Origin: Raphanus sativus
Taxonomy: Eukaryota; Streptophyta; Magnoliopsida; Brassicales; Brassicaceae
DNA length: 64,000 bases
Direction of reading: 5' to 3'
NCBI RefSeq assembly: GCF_000801105.2
Contig: NC_079514.1
Location: 29,251,075-29,315,074, forward strand
A program made the translations under genes and the position numbers. The notes under the pieces were generated by a model that saw only the letters and a list, made by a program, of their open reading frames with translations, was not told the origin of the DNA and did not search any database. This document shows positions 1-11,998 of the stretch, piece after piece (position 1 is the stretch's first letter; each line of letters begins with the position of its first letter).

Positions 1-1
1 A

Positions 2-245
2 AAGTGTTCTGCAAGTTTCAACATCACTGTTCCAACAAGTTATGTCCCAGAGGGTGAAACCTTGAACTTGACCCGTTTACAAAGTGTTCTTCAAAAGGGA
101 TTTGAGGTGAAACTGAGGATTGATGGGAGACCGTGTCAAGAATGTAAATCCACGGGTGGAGTCTGCGGCTACGATGTTGGCACTCCCGTTTGCTGCAAGA
201 AAAATTCTTCATCCAAAATCAAATGCCATCGAATGATTCCATCTG
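2..245 (+). CDS. Partial LRK10L-type ectodomain exon (left edge)
   Basis: An open frame enters from the left edge and encodes the C-terminal, cysteine-rich part of a WAK-associated ectodomain (CQEC, CGYDVG and CCKK motifs). It resembles the same part of the LRK10L-2 type kinase at 21.4-23.4 kb, with the shared pattern ITVP-SYVPE followed by LQSVL-GFE-KL. The frame ends at a GT donor at 246 in phase 1. No matching transmembrane or kinase exon follows before the next ectodomain exon at 1197. It is either a truncated gene or an alternative first exon spliced to the downstream kinase. Phase 1 is the phase of every intron in that kinase gene, so such splicing would keep frame. From memory, an Arabidopsis relative (At1g18390) makes two transcripts from two promoters, which fits the second reading. 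Confidence 0.65.
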
Positions 246-1100
246 GTATGTTTCTGAATTATTAGCAAGTTTTTTATGCATATCATATTAGTTCTCCCCC
301 TTGCCAAAAATTATGCAGTATTACAACGATGCAACCAGACTAAAACAGAAAATAACAGATCGCTCATAAGTCGATTTGCAGCTTCCTAAGTTCCACTATG
401 ACACATAACGTAACTATAAACTCTATATTGCACAACAAGTAAATCAACAAGCATTTAGAACATACTAATCACGAGGAATTACGGCTCATACTAATCACCA
501 TGTCACAAAAATATTTTTCGATTACCTTATGCTAGTTTTAGCCGTATTAAGACATACCTTACTTCCTAGTGAGCTCCAGATAGAAGATAGAAACTTGATT
601 GGTGTAAAATTCTTGATATGTCTCTAGCAACTTGGCATACACGATTCCCATCAAGTCATTTTCAATGAATGGACCATGGACGTCTTCATTACCATGAATC
701 ATCCGCTTTCTTTATCAGTCCCTTCTTCTACTTCATAGACATCTTTCGGTTCAGTTTGGGTAAAAGCTAAAGAGTCATAGTCTTGTTCCACTCTTCTTTC
801 TTTTTCTAGCCCCATTTCTACTCTGCCTGACTTTTCTTACTAAACTTTGTTACACCGGCACTTACGTTTTTAGTCGTCATACAAAAAAACAAAAAAAGAA
901 TAATGTTAATAAGAACTGATATTTTAATAGCAACCATTCAAAATAAAATATTTTAAATAATATAATATCCGGACTGTCTACCAGTCCATTCGAAGACTAA
1001 GTCATCCTTACTACACACCTAATTACAAGGAAATTTCCCATTGGAAGTAGTTTTTCAGATAGAGAATACATATAAAGAAACCAAGACTTAGACAAAAACC
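246..1100. other. Intron or intergenic spacer, no gene seen
   Basis: AT-rich sequence with no kinase, transmembrane or repeat signature. The last 100 bases carry a TATA-like stretch (atacatataaag near 1067-1078) suitable as a promoter for the gene starting at 1197. Confidence 0.5.
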
Positions 1101-1120
1101 ATGTTCCTATTCATCTTCAT

Positions 1121-1151
1121 CTTCTTCTTCTTCTTCTTCTTCTTCTTCTTC
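1121..1151 (+). repeat. (CTT)n microsatellite
   Basis: About ten CTT/TTC triplets lie just upstream of the kinase start codon. In frame they add a poly-Phe run if translation begins at the upstream ATG at 1101. The ATG at 1197 gives a conventional signal peptide instead, so this repeat is more likely 5' UTR. Confidence 0.9.
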
Positions 1152-1196
1152 AGCCTCTTACTCATCTTCAAGAAAAAAAAAGCAGAGGAGAGTACC

Positions 1197-4100
1197 ATGA
1201 TAAATGTTTATCAGTCTCTGACAAAATCTTGGTCCTATGCAACCATATGGATGATCTTTGTCATCCCCTCTTTTTCGTTTTCAGTTGATGATCATCATAA
1301 AAAATGCGCTCAGTGGTTTGATTGCGCCAATCTGGTAGAACTCAATTATCCCTTTTGGAAACCTGATAGAAAAGAGTGCGGCCACCCGGATTTTAAGGTT
1401 AACTGCAGTGGAGATTTTGCAGAGATAAGTATATCCACAGTTAAGTTTCAAATCCTTTCTGCCAAGTTTAACATCCTTAGACTTGCCATAAAGGATTATC
1501 ACAACAATCTTTGTCCCCAATACCCTGAGAATGTAACAATCAACCAAGATGTCCTTCACTTTTCTGCCGACGCCATGATGTCAATACTTTACTACAACTG
1601 CTCTGATCAAAGTGTAGATGTTCCTCTCGGTTTTCACATTACAAAGCTAGACTGTGAAGATACTAGTGGTGGCCAAAGTTACTTTGTCTCGTCCGCTTTA
1701 CGTTCCTGGGATAGCGCTATCTTAGAAAAGTCAAGCGCATCGTGTGAAAGAAATGTCACTATTCCTGTCTCTCGATCTGCCTTGAGGATTCAAGATGGAA
1801 ATCCGACTCTGGAGGCTATAAAGATGGCTCTTAACGAGGGTTTCGAGGTTACATTTAAAAGTGAATGTGGGGAATGCGCAAAATCGCAGGGTTCTTGTGG
1901 TTCTAATGATAGCTCGAGAGCATTCGTTTGCTATTGTGAGAACGGGCCTCACGAGCATACTTGCGATAATGAGATACCAAAGACGAGTAATGATCTATCT
2001 TTCTCTGTTTCACTGAAATATTTTAGATAACCTAAGTTGATCTGAATCTATATCCATGTCTAAATCTGAATTATCTAATCTGTTCCCTTCCTCAGAAGAT
2101 CTGTCTTGAGTTTAAAATGGCATTTCTCTCATGGTATTTGTTCATGCAGGTCCCTACAAAACTGCAGGTAGGTGACTATTTCAGTTATTCTGAATCTTAG
2201 TTCGGTCTGAAACTAATGTGCTCTTCCACTTCTCATCCCTCCCTTAACCACTCACTGCATGCTACCCCACATCTACAAACCTTATCTTTTCACTGGAACT
2301 CCCTTGATGACATGAATATGATTTATTACATTCCTTTTCTAGTGACCTTTGAGAGAAACTCCCTTGTGTTTCAATTTATATATGATTGTAAGCTCTGTCT
2401 TGAGTTTGAACTAACACATATCTCATGGTACTTTTTTTTTTTGCAGAAGTCACCAAATCAAATAAAACAGGTAGGCGACTATTCTTTTCCTTCCAAAGAA
2501 TCTAAATCTATTTTAGTTAATCTAAATTTTAGTTTGGTTTGGAAGTCATGTGCTAAATTTTTTTTCACAAGATCCAGATCTCATCCTTCCTTAACCACTG
2601 GATACTAGTATACTACCCCATCTACCAACCCTACCTTTTAACTGGAACTAGTTTAGCTAGCATGAATATGATTTATTACATTCCTTTTCTAGTGACCACT
2701 CATACAATCTCCCTTGAGTTCAAACCTCGTTTGATATACTATAATTTTGAGTTCTGTCGTGAGTTTGAACTAACATATTTCTCATGGTATTTTTTTATGC
2801 AGGACTCACCACAAAACAGAAACTAGGTAGATGACTGTTCTCTTACTTTCGAGGAATCTAATTCCAGTAAAACATACCTTGTGGGTTCTTGAGGCAACCT
2901 AACAAACCCTTGTTTTTTTTGTTGGTCTCAAGGAATCGGATTCGCTGGCGGATTCTTGGGTGCCACTCTTTTAGCAGGAGCTGTACTCTGTGTCATGTCG
3001 AGAAGAAAGAAACTGGCAGCTCAAAACATAAGCAAAGGCCTTTCAACAACATCTCCTTATTCAAGCAGTAATACAATGTCCAAAACTACAACTTCCACAA
3101 CAATCTCCGGAAGCAACCATTCTCTCATGCCATCAATCTCCAACCTTGCAAACGGAAGCGTATACTTCGGAGTTCAAGTGTTCAGCTACGAAGAACTCGA
3201 GGAAGCCACTGCGAATTTCTCTAGAGAGCTTGGAGATGGAGGATTCGGTACTGTCTACTATGGTAAGAACCACAACTCTAACTACATACCAAATAAAAAC
3301 CTCCAAACTTGGGTTTTTAAAAGCTTACGCAAAAATTGTGAAGGCATACTAAAGGATGGACGAGCAGTAGCTGTAAAACGACTGTTCGAGAGATCACTAA
3401 GACGAGTAGAGCAATTCAAGAACGAGATCGATATCTTGAGGCACTTGAAACACCCAAACCTAGTGATTCTATACGGATGCACGACAAGACATAGCAGAGA
3501 GCTACTCTTAGTGTACGAATACATCTCTAATGGCACACTCGCTGATCATTTACATGGAGACCAAGCACAGTCTCGTCCTATTTGCTGGCCTGCAAGACTC
3601 AACATCGCCATTCAAACCGCTAGTGCATTGTCTTTTCTCCATGCCTCAGGTAACACACAAATTTAACAAACACAAACAATTTCCTTGTCTGAAAATTTGA
3701 TGTAATAGTATGTAGTGCCGGTTTAGCCGGGGACAATAAGTGTGATCGTCCTAATCCGGTGTCCCTAGTATCATAATAATAAAAGTGTACGATTTTAGAA
3801 TAAAAAGGGAAAAGTTATCATTATACATTTTATAAAATTACTATTCATCAATTAACAAATTAAAAAGAAATAATAAAAAGTTTCAAAATATAATATTTTA
3901 AATTTTTAAGGGTTCAATTTTGTTTTTTTTTTTTCAAATGACCTGTACAAGTGTTTAACTGTCCTGATACTATGCTTTCAGGAATCATACACAGAGATGT
4001 GAAGACTACAAACATTCTTCTAGATAGCAACTACCAAGTGAAAGTAGCTGACTTTGGTCTCTCACGCTTGTTCTCGACCGATCAAACTCACATCTCCACC

Positions 4101-4607
4101 GCGCCGCAAGGAACTCCCGGATACGTTGATCCCGAGTACTACCAATGTTACCGTCTCAACGAGAAGAGCGACGTCTACAGCTTCGGAGTCGTCCTCTCGG
4201 AGCTGATCTCGTCCAAAGAAGCAGTCGACATCACTCGGCACCGCCACGACATCAACCTCGCGAACATGGCCGTCACCAAGATCCAAAACGACGCCGTCCA
4301 CGAGCTCGCCGACCTGACCCTCGGGTTCGCGAGGGATCCGGCGGTGAAGAGGATGATGATGTCGGTTGCTGAGCTGGCGTTCCGGTGTTTGCAGCAGGAG
4401 AGGGAAGTGAGGCCGTCGATGGATGAGATCGTCGAGGTTTTGAGAGGGATTCAGAAGGAAGGGATGCGAGATTTTCCGGAGGTGGTGGAGATTGATGTGA
4501 GCGGAGGAGACGAAGTTGTGTTGCTAAGACACGGTGTTCCTCCGCCGTTATCGCCGGTGACTGAGAAAGAGACGAGTAGTTCGAATACGACAGCGAGTTC
4601 GTTTTGA
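1197..4607 (+). CDS. LRK10L: LRK10L-1 type receptor-like kinase, seven exons
   Basis: Proposed exons are 1197-1986, 2150-2167, 2447-2470, 2803-2826, 2933-3262, 3344-3649 and 3982-4607, giving 2118 nt and 705 residues. Exon 1 encodes a signal peptide and the galacturonan-binding/WAK-associated ectodomain with many cysteines and N-glycosylation sites. Three micro-exons form a short stalk. A membrane segment follows (about residues 286-306, GIGFAGGFLGATLLAGAV), then a Ser/Thr kinase: glycine-rich loop near 385-391, VAVK lysine at 407, HRD at 501-503, DFG at 521-523, and the GTPGYVDPEYY activation segment. All six introns are phase 1. The catalytic residues are intact, so it should be an active RD kinase at the plasma membrane. 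It closely resembles Arabidopsis LRK10L-1 members, which are linked to ABA and defence signalling. The start at 1197 is chosen over 1101 because the latter adds a poly-Phe run. The exact ends of the micro-exons are inferred from splice consensus and frame only. Confidence 0.85.
2098..2826 (+). repeat. Tandemly duplicated micro-exon/intron unit
   Basis: The sequence before and after each micro-exon recurs. The run from 'ctgtcttgagttt' through 'tctcatggtat...gcag' precedes the exons at 2150, 2447 and 2803, and the donor side gtaggygacta plus 'gaatatgatttattacattc' recurs in the two introns after 2167 and 2470. Units are roughly 300-350 bp. The result is three short in-frame exons (18, 24 and 24 nt) in the stalk-coding part of the kinase. 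Confidence 0.8.
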
Positions 4608-5234
4608 GTGTGTGTAGTAGGAGAGACTCTTGACGTCAACGAGGGTTTGGTGTAAGTATATATACATAAACCGCTGTGAATTTCACCTTTTCACTTTTAT
4701 TTTACCTGACGTCAGACTTTTTGACTCTTTTGTTTTTCTACTCTTGTGGTATTTTCACGAAAAGACTAATACTAGCTATTGGTACGATATATTCACTGTT
4801 TCAAAATGTAAAATCTTTTAGATCAAAATATAAATAATTTTCGACATCAAGACTATGTTAAAACACTATGTTAAAACTTAAAACTCTGCTGACCAAAATG
4901 AGAATTCAGTGTCTTTTTTTTTGGGCACAGAGAACTCAGTGTCTATATGGATAAAGAAAGGCAGATAACTATTCACCATGTTCAACATTATCAGTTTTTT
5001 TATGTTTTGAGTCCTGAATACCATGTTTTTATCTCGAGAGTATCCGATCTACTTTGTTTCTGTCTATTTCGTCTGGTCTGTAATATAGTTAAAATTTTGT
5101 CATGTCTGATTTTGTTACGGATTTTTCGTTGAAATGGTCTAATTTCAGTTTGGGCTTTGACATTATCGTCTTTCTCCAAAATGTTTATCTTAAATAAAGG
5201 GCAAATCTCTTCGCAATATGTTTTAAGATTATCT
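4608..5234. other. 3' flank of kinase gene, no gene seen
   Basis: 3' UTR-like and AT-rich sequence ending at the target duplication of the LTR element. No coding or structural signal was recognised. Confidence 0.5.
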
Positions 5235-5239
5235 GTTTT
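5235..5239. repeat. Target-site duplication (left), GTTTT
   Basis: Five bases abutting the left LTR. They match the five bases after the right LTR at 11041-11045. Confidence 0.85.
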
Positions 5240-5428
5240 TGTTGTGAAACTAAGTGGGGAAACGTGTTTCTATTATTAATCTCGACCAGGGGTCTTACAT
5301 ATATATATATATACATCAGGTCGTGTTTATCCTAAGTGGATAAGTACAACAGTCGATAAGCATTATCTCCTGCGGTCGGTACGGTCCTGGTCGGTCCGGT
5401 TATGTCGATCACAATCTGGTACATAACA
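5240..5428 (-). repeat. LTR (left; 3' LTR of minus-strand element)
   Basis: 189 bp, TG...CA ends, with a TA dinucleotide run in the middle. Identical to the right LTR apart from one TA unit. Confidence 0.9.
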
Positions 5429-5619
5429 CTCCCCCTTGATCGACACATCCGGTACTGGTTCGTTGCATGCTTAATGTTGCCTCATTAAAACCTCTCCTGG
5501 AAAACCCCAAAACCAATGTGGCAAAATGGGAAACCATGGACAGGAAAAAGAGTACAACACATGAACTCCCCCTGATGAATGCATCACTGTAGTAGACGCA
5601 TTCCATCTGGTATCCGAGT

Positions 5620-5800
5620 CTTCCTGAACGTTGAAGCTGCATATGACTTGGTGAAGATGATCAACTGGATTCTCCTTGAATGAACTAGTGAATGTTGGAC
5701 GTCTTGATGTCTTTGGAACTCCATAAAGATGTGGTCAGGATGTACATCTTTGCTGCTGATCACTCCATGTCTTGGTCGGACTGATGGCGCTTCGAACGAT
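5620..5800 (-). pseudogene. copia RNase H/pol tail relic
   Basis: On the minus strand a frame contains FTKSYAASTF followed by a GMRLLQ ending. This matches the end of copia pol in general form (FTK-LP-STF ... IGMRRL). It is out of frame with any longer reading frame and is a decayed remnant. Confidence 0.6.
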
Positions 5801-7540
5801 GCTCGGATGGACTTTATAGTCTGCAATAAAACTTTACTTGCAGGTCCTTTTCATGTCCAACGGATATACTTTGGTTATATGGCTTTATCAAAACGTGGAC
5901 ATTCAATATATATTGAGTCTTCTGACCCAAACACATACGAACCACTTCTCTTTATATCTTTTGCCCATTTGGACTTATTTCTCTTCGTATGTGCCAATTG
6001 TTTTATCCATTGTAGCCAGTCTTTCTTTATTTCCTTTTGTCTATCAATGTTATGTTATAGACCTTGTCTATACACGTCCATTACCATGAGTGTCTAAGGT
6101 CATACCATAAATAATTATTTGCTGCAATGGAACTCATCAAACTATGAATTCGCAGTCAAATGCACTCATGTCTTTTATACATAGCTATCGATCTTTTCTT
6201 GCCTTTAGCAATACTATATTTATTAAGCCACGACCAGGTATGCTTCTGGTCACTATCTTAGATTATGGTTCTCACTTTAGGCGTGCTGACTTAATCATTC
6301 ACACACTCACACAGCTATGATTTTTCTGCAGTTTTACCATATGTAAGACATAGCCTGTTTAATCAATTGATAACTTGTATCATTGAAATCATTGAACCTC
6401 TCTTTAGGTTGGTTTGTTATAAACATAAACACAAGGAATTATAATATCCTCTATAAGGATCTATGGACTGATTGTACTAAGTATTTTCTTAGTCTTTCAT
6501 ATCACTTGCAGCTGCTTTGTTTTCAGTCAAGGAATAGCTTAGGAACAAAACTATTCTATGAGAATTTATTTTCTCATCTTTTTGATACTTTTATCATTTC
6601 TTTATCCAGTGATCAATATGCTACTTACTACATTTCTTTCTACTTATATCCAGACCTTTTCGAATTTGTAGTAGCATCCACCACATAGGAGTATATCTCC
6701 TTATAATATGTTCCTTTGGTCTCTGTGAGTATCCTTGTGTAATCAAGCCATTCCTTGAATACTTTAAATATGAATATGAACACCTTAGTGCATGTCTCAC
6801 GATTTCTTTTCCTTTCCCACACAGGACCTATTTTTCACTGGTTTTATCTTATCAGATGGTGTTTCTATATATGGTCAATACACTCATCTCTTTTATAGAT
6901 TCTTTGAATCTTTCTTTGAACCCCCACGGTTTCCTTTAGTCTATGAATGCATTCTTGTATTCTCGTGGGTTCTGATCCTCGCTTATATCTTTTAAACTCA
7001 AGTGCTATTTCCTTATGCATCTTTATCTTTTATGTGTCGACACTTCTTTTATAGTGTTCCATTGTGTTCCAGACATGAACTAATCGATTAGAGATTTCAC
7101 TCTTACTAAGAACCTTCATTTACCTTGCAGTTTGGCGTCCCAAACTACATGGTCTGGTATCTTAGATGTTTAGCTGCGCAGCCTTATCTCAATGTCTGGT
7201 CTGGTTTCTCTTATGACCTCAGATATGTCATTTCTATGCACCTTTCTTTTCATTTCTGAGGTTCCTTATCTTATGGAACATATTGGTCTATCTTTAGACT
7301 TTATAGCAACTTGATTATGTCTCTTCTAGGACATTAATTTCGTGGTGCTTAAGCTGGTATGACTTAGTCATTCTTTTTCTTTTCTTTTCGGGTCTAATCT
7401 GTCTGGCATTCTTTTAGCTAGCTTTGTATGATCTTTCTTTGGACGTCTTAAATCATATTCTCTGGTCCGAGGATCTTGCCAAGACAAGGATGGTTAATAT
7501 CATTCCATTTCTTTATACGTGTACCAGCTTATTTCTTTCT

Positions 7541-7700
7541 CCCCCTGATGTTGGATAGTCGGATTTAATCATACAATCCGTGAACCTTGCCTTAATCTGA
7601 TCACCCATATTTGGCTCAAGGTTTCTTATAAAATCATGGGAGAAAGCTTTCTCATATCCAACATATATTCCCAATCTTATCTCATCTTCTTATGAGGTTC
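7541..7700 (-). pseudogene. copia integrase C-terminal relic
   Basis: About 44 codons on the minus strand read without a stop and contain the conserved run LGIYVGYE, then NLEP, GDQ and ARFTDC, typical of copia pol between integrase and reverse transcriptase. Just upstream, the matching MEPHKKMR stretch lies in another frame, so at least one frameshift is present. Confidence 0.7.
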
Positions 7701-10249
7701 CATCCTAGACGGCACATATTATTGTGGTGGTCTAAACATAATCTCTTAGGATGGTCTATGTCTGGATCATGACCCTTTATCATCTTTAGATGGGAATATC
7801 TATGCTCACTTTATATGGCCTGATGCATATTATCATTACATGTAAATCTATGTGTTCCCAAGCATTAGCTAGTGATCTTTGTATCACAAAGAATTCGGCC
7901 AAGTTCTATCATGGTCATAGACCATGTCACTCGGATTTTTAGTGTTGTTCATGGACCACGGGAGTGTCATTTCTCCCCCTCATGAACATGCTATAAATCT
8001 TTTAGATGCTTGGAACATTATAGCCTATTGAGTTTCCCTTGTGTACATGTTACACAACGTGAGATTCTATGGGATAACTCTTTTGTGCCTTTTCTTGATA
8101 TCAATCTTTGCATCAATTTTAAAGACCTGGATGGCTAGTCCAGTCATGCCATAAAGTGTATAAAATTTCGTGGTCAACCTATCTGGTTACCTAGGCCTTT
8201 TGCCTTTATCATACTGATATTTTAGCATAGTTTAGATCAGTTGGGAGTACAGTCTCGACCATTTTTATGCCTTGGGCAATTTTTACTTTCTTTATAATCT
8301 TAAGGAACTTATATTTCCTTTGCCCATTGGTTCAATGTGGAAACCATTCACTTTTCAAAATTTTATAACTCAAATGGGACTTTTATTTGGGTGAATAATT
8401 CATGCCCCTTTTAGGCAATGCCTTTGGTCGGATGATTTTTAATTACTATACTCATTTTCTAAATTTTCATTTGTCATTTATCAATCAAGGAATTATCAAG
8501 ACAATCAAGCAAGATAATATAAGACCAGAATCAACTTTTATTATTGCTATAAATTTTATAAATGACAAGCAAATCAAATCAAAACATAAAACATGAAATC
8601 AGAATGTCTGAATCTTTGATTCTTTAATCAATGTGTAAGCCAACCTCACAATTTATATTTTCCATACGGCTTCCTCAGATTTTTCTTATATATCATTTTC
8701 ATCCTCAATGTTTTCAGGAGGTTTCATATCATTGTCTTGTTTCTCAATGTATGTTTACTAAATTTTATCAATCAGTTGATGGTATCTCGAATTTTCTGCT
8801 TTCTTTGCTCGGCTGCCAATAGGCATGATAATAAGTCTTTATAGGTCGTGAAACCTTTTAGACTTATGTGATAACAACATATCCTTTGAATGAAATGTGG
8901 AATAGTTCATATAAAATAAGTCCTCTTCTGTTACCACTTCAGCACATAGTTTAAAAACTATAGGTGATTCTCATTTGAGCAGAATGATATTTGTCCACGG
9001 ATTCAAAATCCTAGAACCTGAGAATCTTTCATTCATCTATGGCCTTTTGCCATAATACCATTGAGAATCTCTCAGATCCTTAGTGAGATGATAGCACATA
9101 ATTGTTATGGCTTTATTTTTTTTTTTCACTTTCAATTACATAATTACCTTGATTAATACACTGTCCGAGTCCTCTTGACATCAGGACTACTGAAGTGTTC
9201 ATTTGCCATTTTCAATCAATTATCTCCATAAAGATTTTAGGGTAGTATAATCTGAAGTTTCGAAATTCGACATCTGAAATCACATTATCCAAAACAGGTC
9301 TTAATTTATGTTAAGTAATCTTTTTAGAAAATTTTATTATTCATATCAATACTTTTTATCACACGCACCAAAAAAAGAATTTTTTTTTTTTTAATAAGTA
9401 TTGATGCAAGCAAAATAATCGAAGTTATGATGCAATCTTAGAAAACATTTCTAGATGATCAATGAATCAGAGAAGTTTCCCATAAAATTCTATTAAAAAA
9501 AATTTCAGAAAAAAAAATTTCTATAAAAGGAAACTTTCTAAAAATGGAAACTTTATATTTTTGAAACTTTCTATAAATGGAAACTTTCTATTTTCGAAAC
9601 TTTCTATAAATGGAAATTTTATATTTTCGAAATTTTCTATCAAACAATCAAGTAGACAATCGAATTTCAAGTTAATCAAAAAATAGGGTTTTTTTTTTTT
9701 TTTTTTTGATGAAATCGATCAGATTTAGATTTTAAAGGGGATTGATCGATTTCTAGGTTTTATCGATTTGATCATTAAGATCAAAGAGGTTTTGAGATTC
9801 AGAAACCATTGTGGTTTTGATTTTAATTGTAAAACAATCTCATATCGAACTTTTGGTTTAAGAGTTTCGATTTACTCATGGAAGGGTTTGGACCTATTAA
9901 TCTTTGCTAGGGTTTGATTTGGGGTTTTGCAAAATTTTAATGGTCATTCCTTTATCAATCAACCATGTTCGATTATGAGTTCTTTTAGGTTTCAAAGTTT
10001 ACCTTTAGAACTTTGAAGTGTAGATTTGGACCACTGAGAGCTGGAACAAGTCGGATCGCGAACTGCATGACCGGAACAGATCAGAAGCTGGTCGCGTGTC
10101 TTAGGTTGAGCAAAAACCTTTTGTATCTTTAGAAACCTTAATCAAAAATGAATCAAAATAAGTTAGTATAGATAGATGAAGTAAATCGCAGAAAATAACA
10201 AAGTATAAAGAGAGGCTGCGGTTTAGGCTTTTGATTAGGGTTTTAGGGT

Positions 10250-10800
10250 AGTTGATGGCGCGGGTTGGAACAGAGCTTGAGGGCGCGTTTGAGATCGGAT
10301 TGATACGAGGTTTGCGGCGATGGATTCTTCACGTCAAGAGCTTCAATTTGATATATTACACGTCGTCTGGATCCTTACGGTTTGAGAGAACGAACGGTTT
10401 GAAGTCGTCGAATGAGTTTTAGAATTTCAGGGTTTTAGGTCACTTGACGGCGTGTCTTAGAATAGAGCGTGAGGGCGCGTCCGGAGTCAGATAGAGGCGA
10501 GGCCGACGGCGTTAGATTCTTCTCATCAAGAGCTTTAATTTGATATATTACTCGTCGTCTGGTTCCTCATGGTTGAAGAGATCGATCGATTTGAAGTTGT
10601 GCCGAAATTAGGGTTTTTAGGGTTACTGGCGGCGCGTATTGAAACAGAGCGTGAAGGAGCGTCTGAGATCGGATTGACACGAGGTTTACGGCGTTGGTTT
10701 GGTTTCGTCGAGAGCTTCGATTTGATATGTGGCTAGTCGTCTGGATCCTTACGGTTGGAGAGATAGAGCGATTTTAAGATGCGCCGTTTTTAGGGTTTTT
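10250..10800 (-). repeat. Three imperfect tandem repeats in retroelement leader
   Basis: Three units of about 180-190 bp begin near 10251, 10444 and 10626. Each contains gGCGcG..tt..AacAGAGC, then gag-ATCGGATTGA-ACGAGG, a 'caagagcttcaatttgatat' segment and CGTCGTCTGG. They lie directly downstream of the primer site in the untranslated leader. Confidence 0.8.
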
Positions 10801-10849
10801 GGTGGTTTTGGGTAGCTCGAGTTTTAGAGAACGTATCGTGCTGATAACG

Positions 10850-11040
10850 TGTTGTGAAACTAAGTGGGGAAACGTGTTTCTATTATTAATCTCGACCAGG
10901 GGTCTTACATATATATATATATATACATCAGGTCGTGTTTATCCTAAGTGGATAAGTACAACAGTCGATAAGCATTATCTCCTGCGGTCGGTACGGTCCT
11001 GGTCGGTCCGGTTATGTCGATCACAATCTGGTACATAACA
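10850..11040 (-). repeat. LTR (right; 5' LTR of minus-strand element)
   Basis: 191 bp, one TA longer than the left LTR, otherwise identical. Confidence 0.9.
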
Positions 11041-11998
11041 GTTTTTATGTTTTCAGATAAAAAAAGGTTTTTAGTGATTTAAAGTTTCAATTAAAAATGT
11101 AGATAGGATGAAAAATCTCCTTTTTCCAACTAAAATCTTATGTTTGTAAATCTTTAACTATTATAATACCATTAACGCTCTGTAAGCAAAAACAAATTTC
11201 TAACCGTAGACCCGTTAAATTGAAACGCAACATTTCATATAATCATAGAAACTATCTTAAAATCAACATATATTTTAGTGATTAAATCTCCAACTATTTT
11301 AAATAGTATAGATAATCCCCAATTAAAACTTTATGTTTTAAATTATATTTAATTGCCTTTAACTCCTCCGTAAAATCGGTGTTTTTGGAGCGAAGATCTT
11401 TTAAATTGTAATACATTATTTTATTAATCATAGAAATGACACGAGATGTTTAAAGCCGCATTTATCAATGGGCATAGTCAAAATTCATTCTCAAATAAAA
11501 AGCAGTGTTTTCTTTATTTTCTGGAACCATTGAAACTGAGCTGAGTAAAAAAAAAACTGCGATGTTTCTAATCCTAATTAGTTTTTTCTGATTTATCTTA
11601 TTTTCAATGGTTTCTGAAAACGAAAAGAACTCTAATTTTAATCTTTCATCATGATATAAGATCTTTCAAAATTCTGCAAATATCTTGTATTTTAATATAC
11701 CACTCTAGCGGTTGCTTTTTTTTGTCAACATCATTTTCATTTCATAAAAGAAAGTACAATGGCTTAATAGTGCAACCAGAAGATTGCGTAATTTTGATTG
11801 GTTATCCTGGTTTTTTCAACTAACTCCTACGGCGATTGCTAAACTATTGCGATAACATTTCCTACCCCACAATCATTACGAATAAATATTTATATTATTA
11901 TATCATTTGTTTGACAATTCGTGGCATCATATACGACATATCTCATCCCACAAGGCTTATCATCTTTGGAGTTTTTACTTTGAGACTCCAAACCTAAA
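11041..11998. other. Upstream region of the acyltransferase gene
   Basis: The target duplication GTTTT (11041-11045) is followed by AT-rich sequence with no coding signal. It presumably holds the promoter of the gene at 11999. No specific element was identified with confidence. Confidence 0.5.

Larger units (their letters stand above)
5240..11040 (-). mobile_element. Ty1/copia-type LTR retrotransposon, young but coding-dead
   Basis: Direct LTRs at 5240-5428 and 10850-11040 begin TGTTGTG and end ACATAACA. They differ only by one TA in a dinucleotide run, and a perfect GTTTT duplication flanks them. Read on the minus strand, a purine tract (AAGGGGGAG) abuts the left LTR. A primer-site-like CGTTATCAGCACG follows the right LTR; it is only partly like the usual TGGTATCAGAGC. 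The 5.4-kb interior has no long open frame. Short pol relics remain on the minus strand: an integrase C-terminal/linker piece with IYVGYE near 7541-7700, and an RNase H tail piece near 5620-5800. A-rich short repeats occupy 9520-9640. Near-identical LTRs with a ruined interior suggest recent mobilisation in trans by a relative. Confidence 0.9.

Noticed and set aside
1281..1559. 92-codon minus-strand open frame opposite the kinase ectodomain exon
   Set aside because: Shadow of the plus-strand exon; no splice logic or family signature.
4062..4372. Minus- and plus-strand open frames overlapping the kinase C-lobe
   Set aside because: Alternative frames of GC-rich kinase codons, with low-complexity R/D-rich composition.
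11700..11790. Possible LINE/SINE 3' end ('tttttttgtcaacatc') upstream of the acyltransferase
   Set aside because: Only a short T-rich motif, with no target duplication or body sequence.
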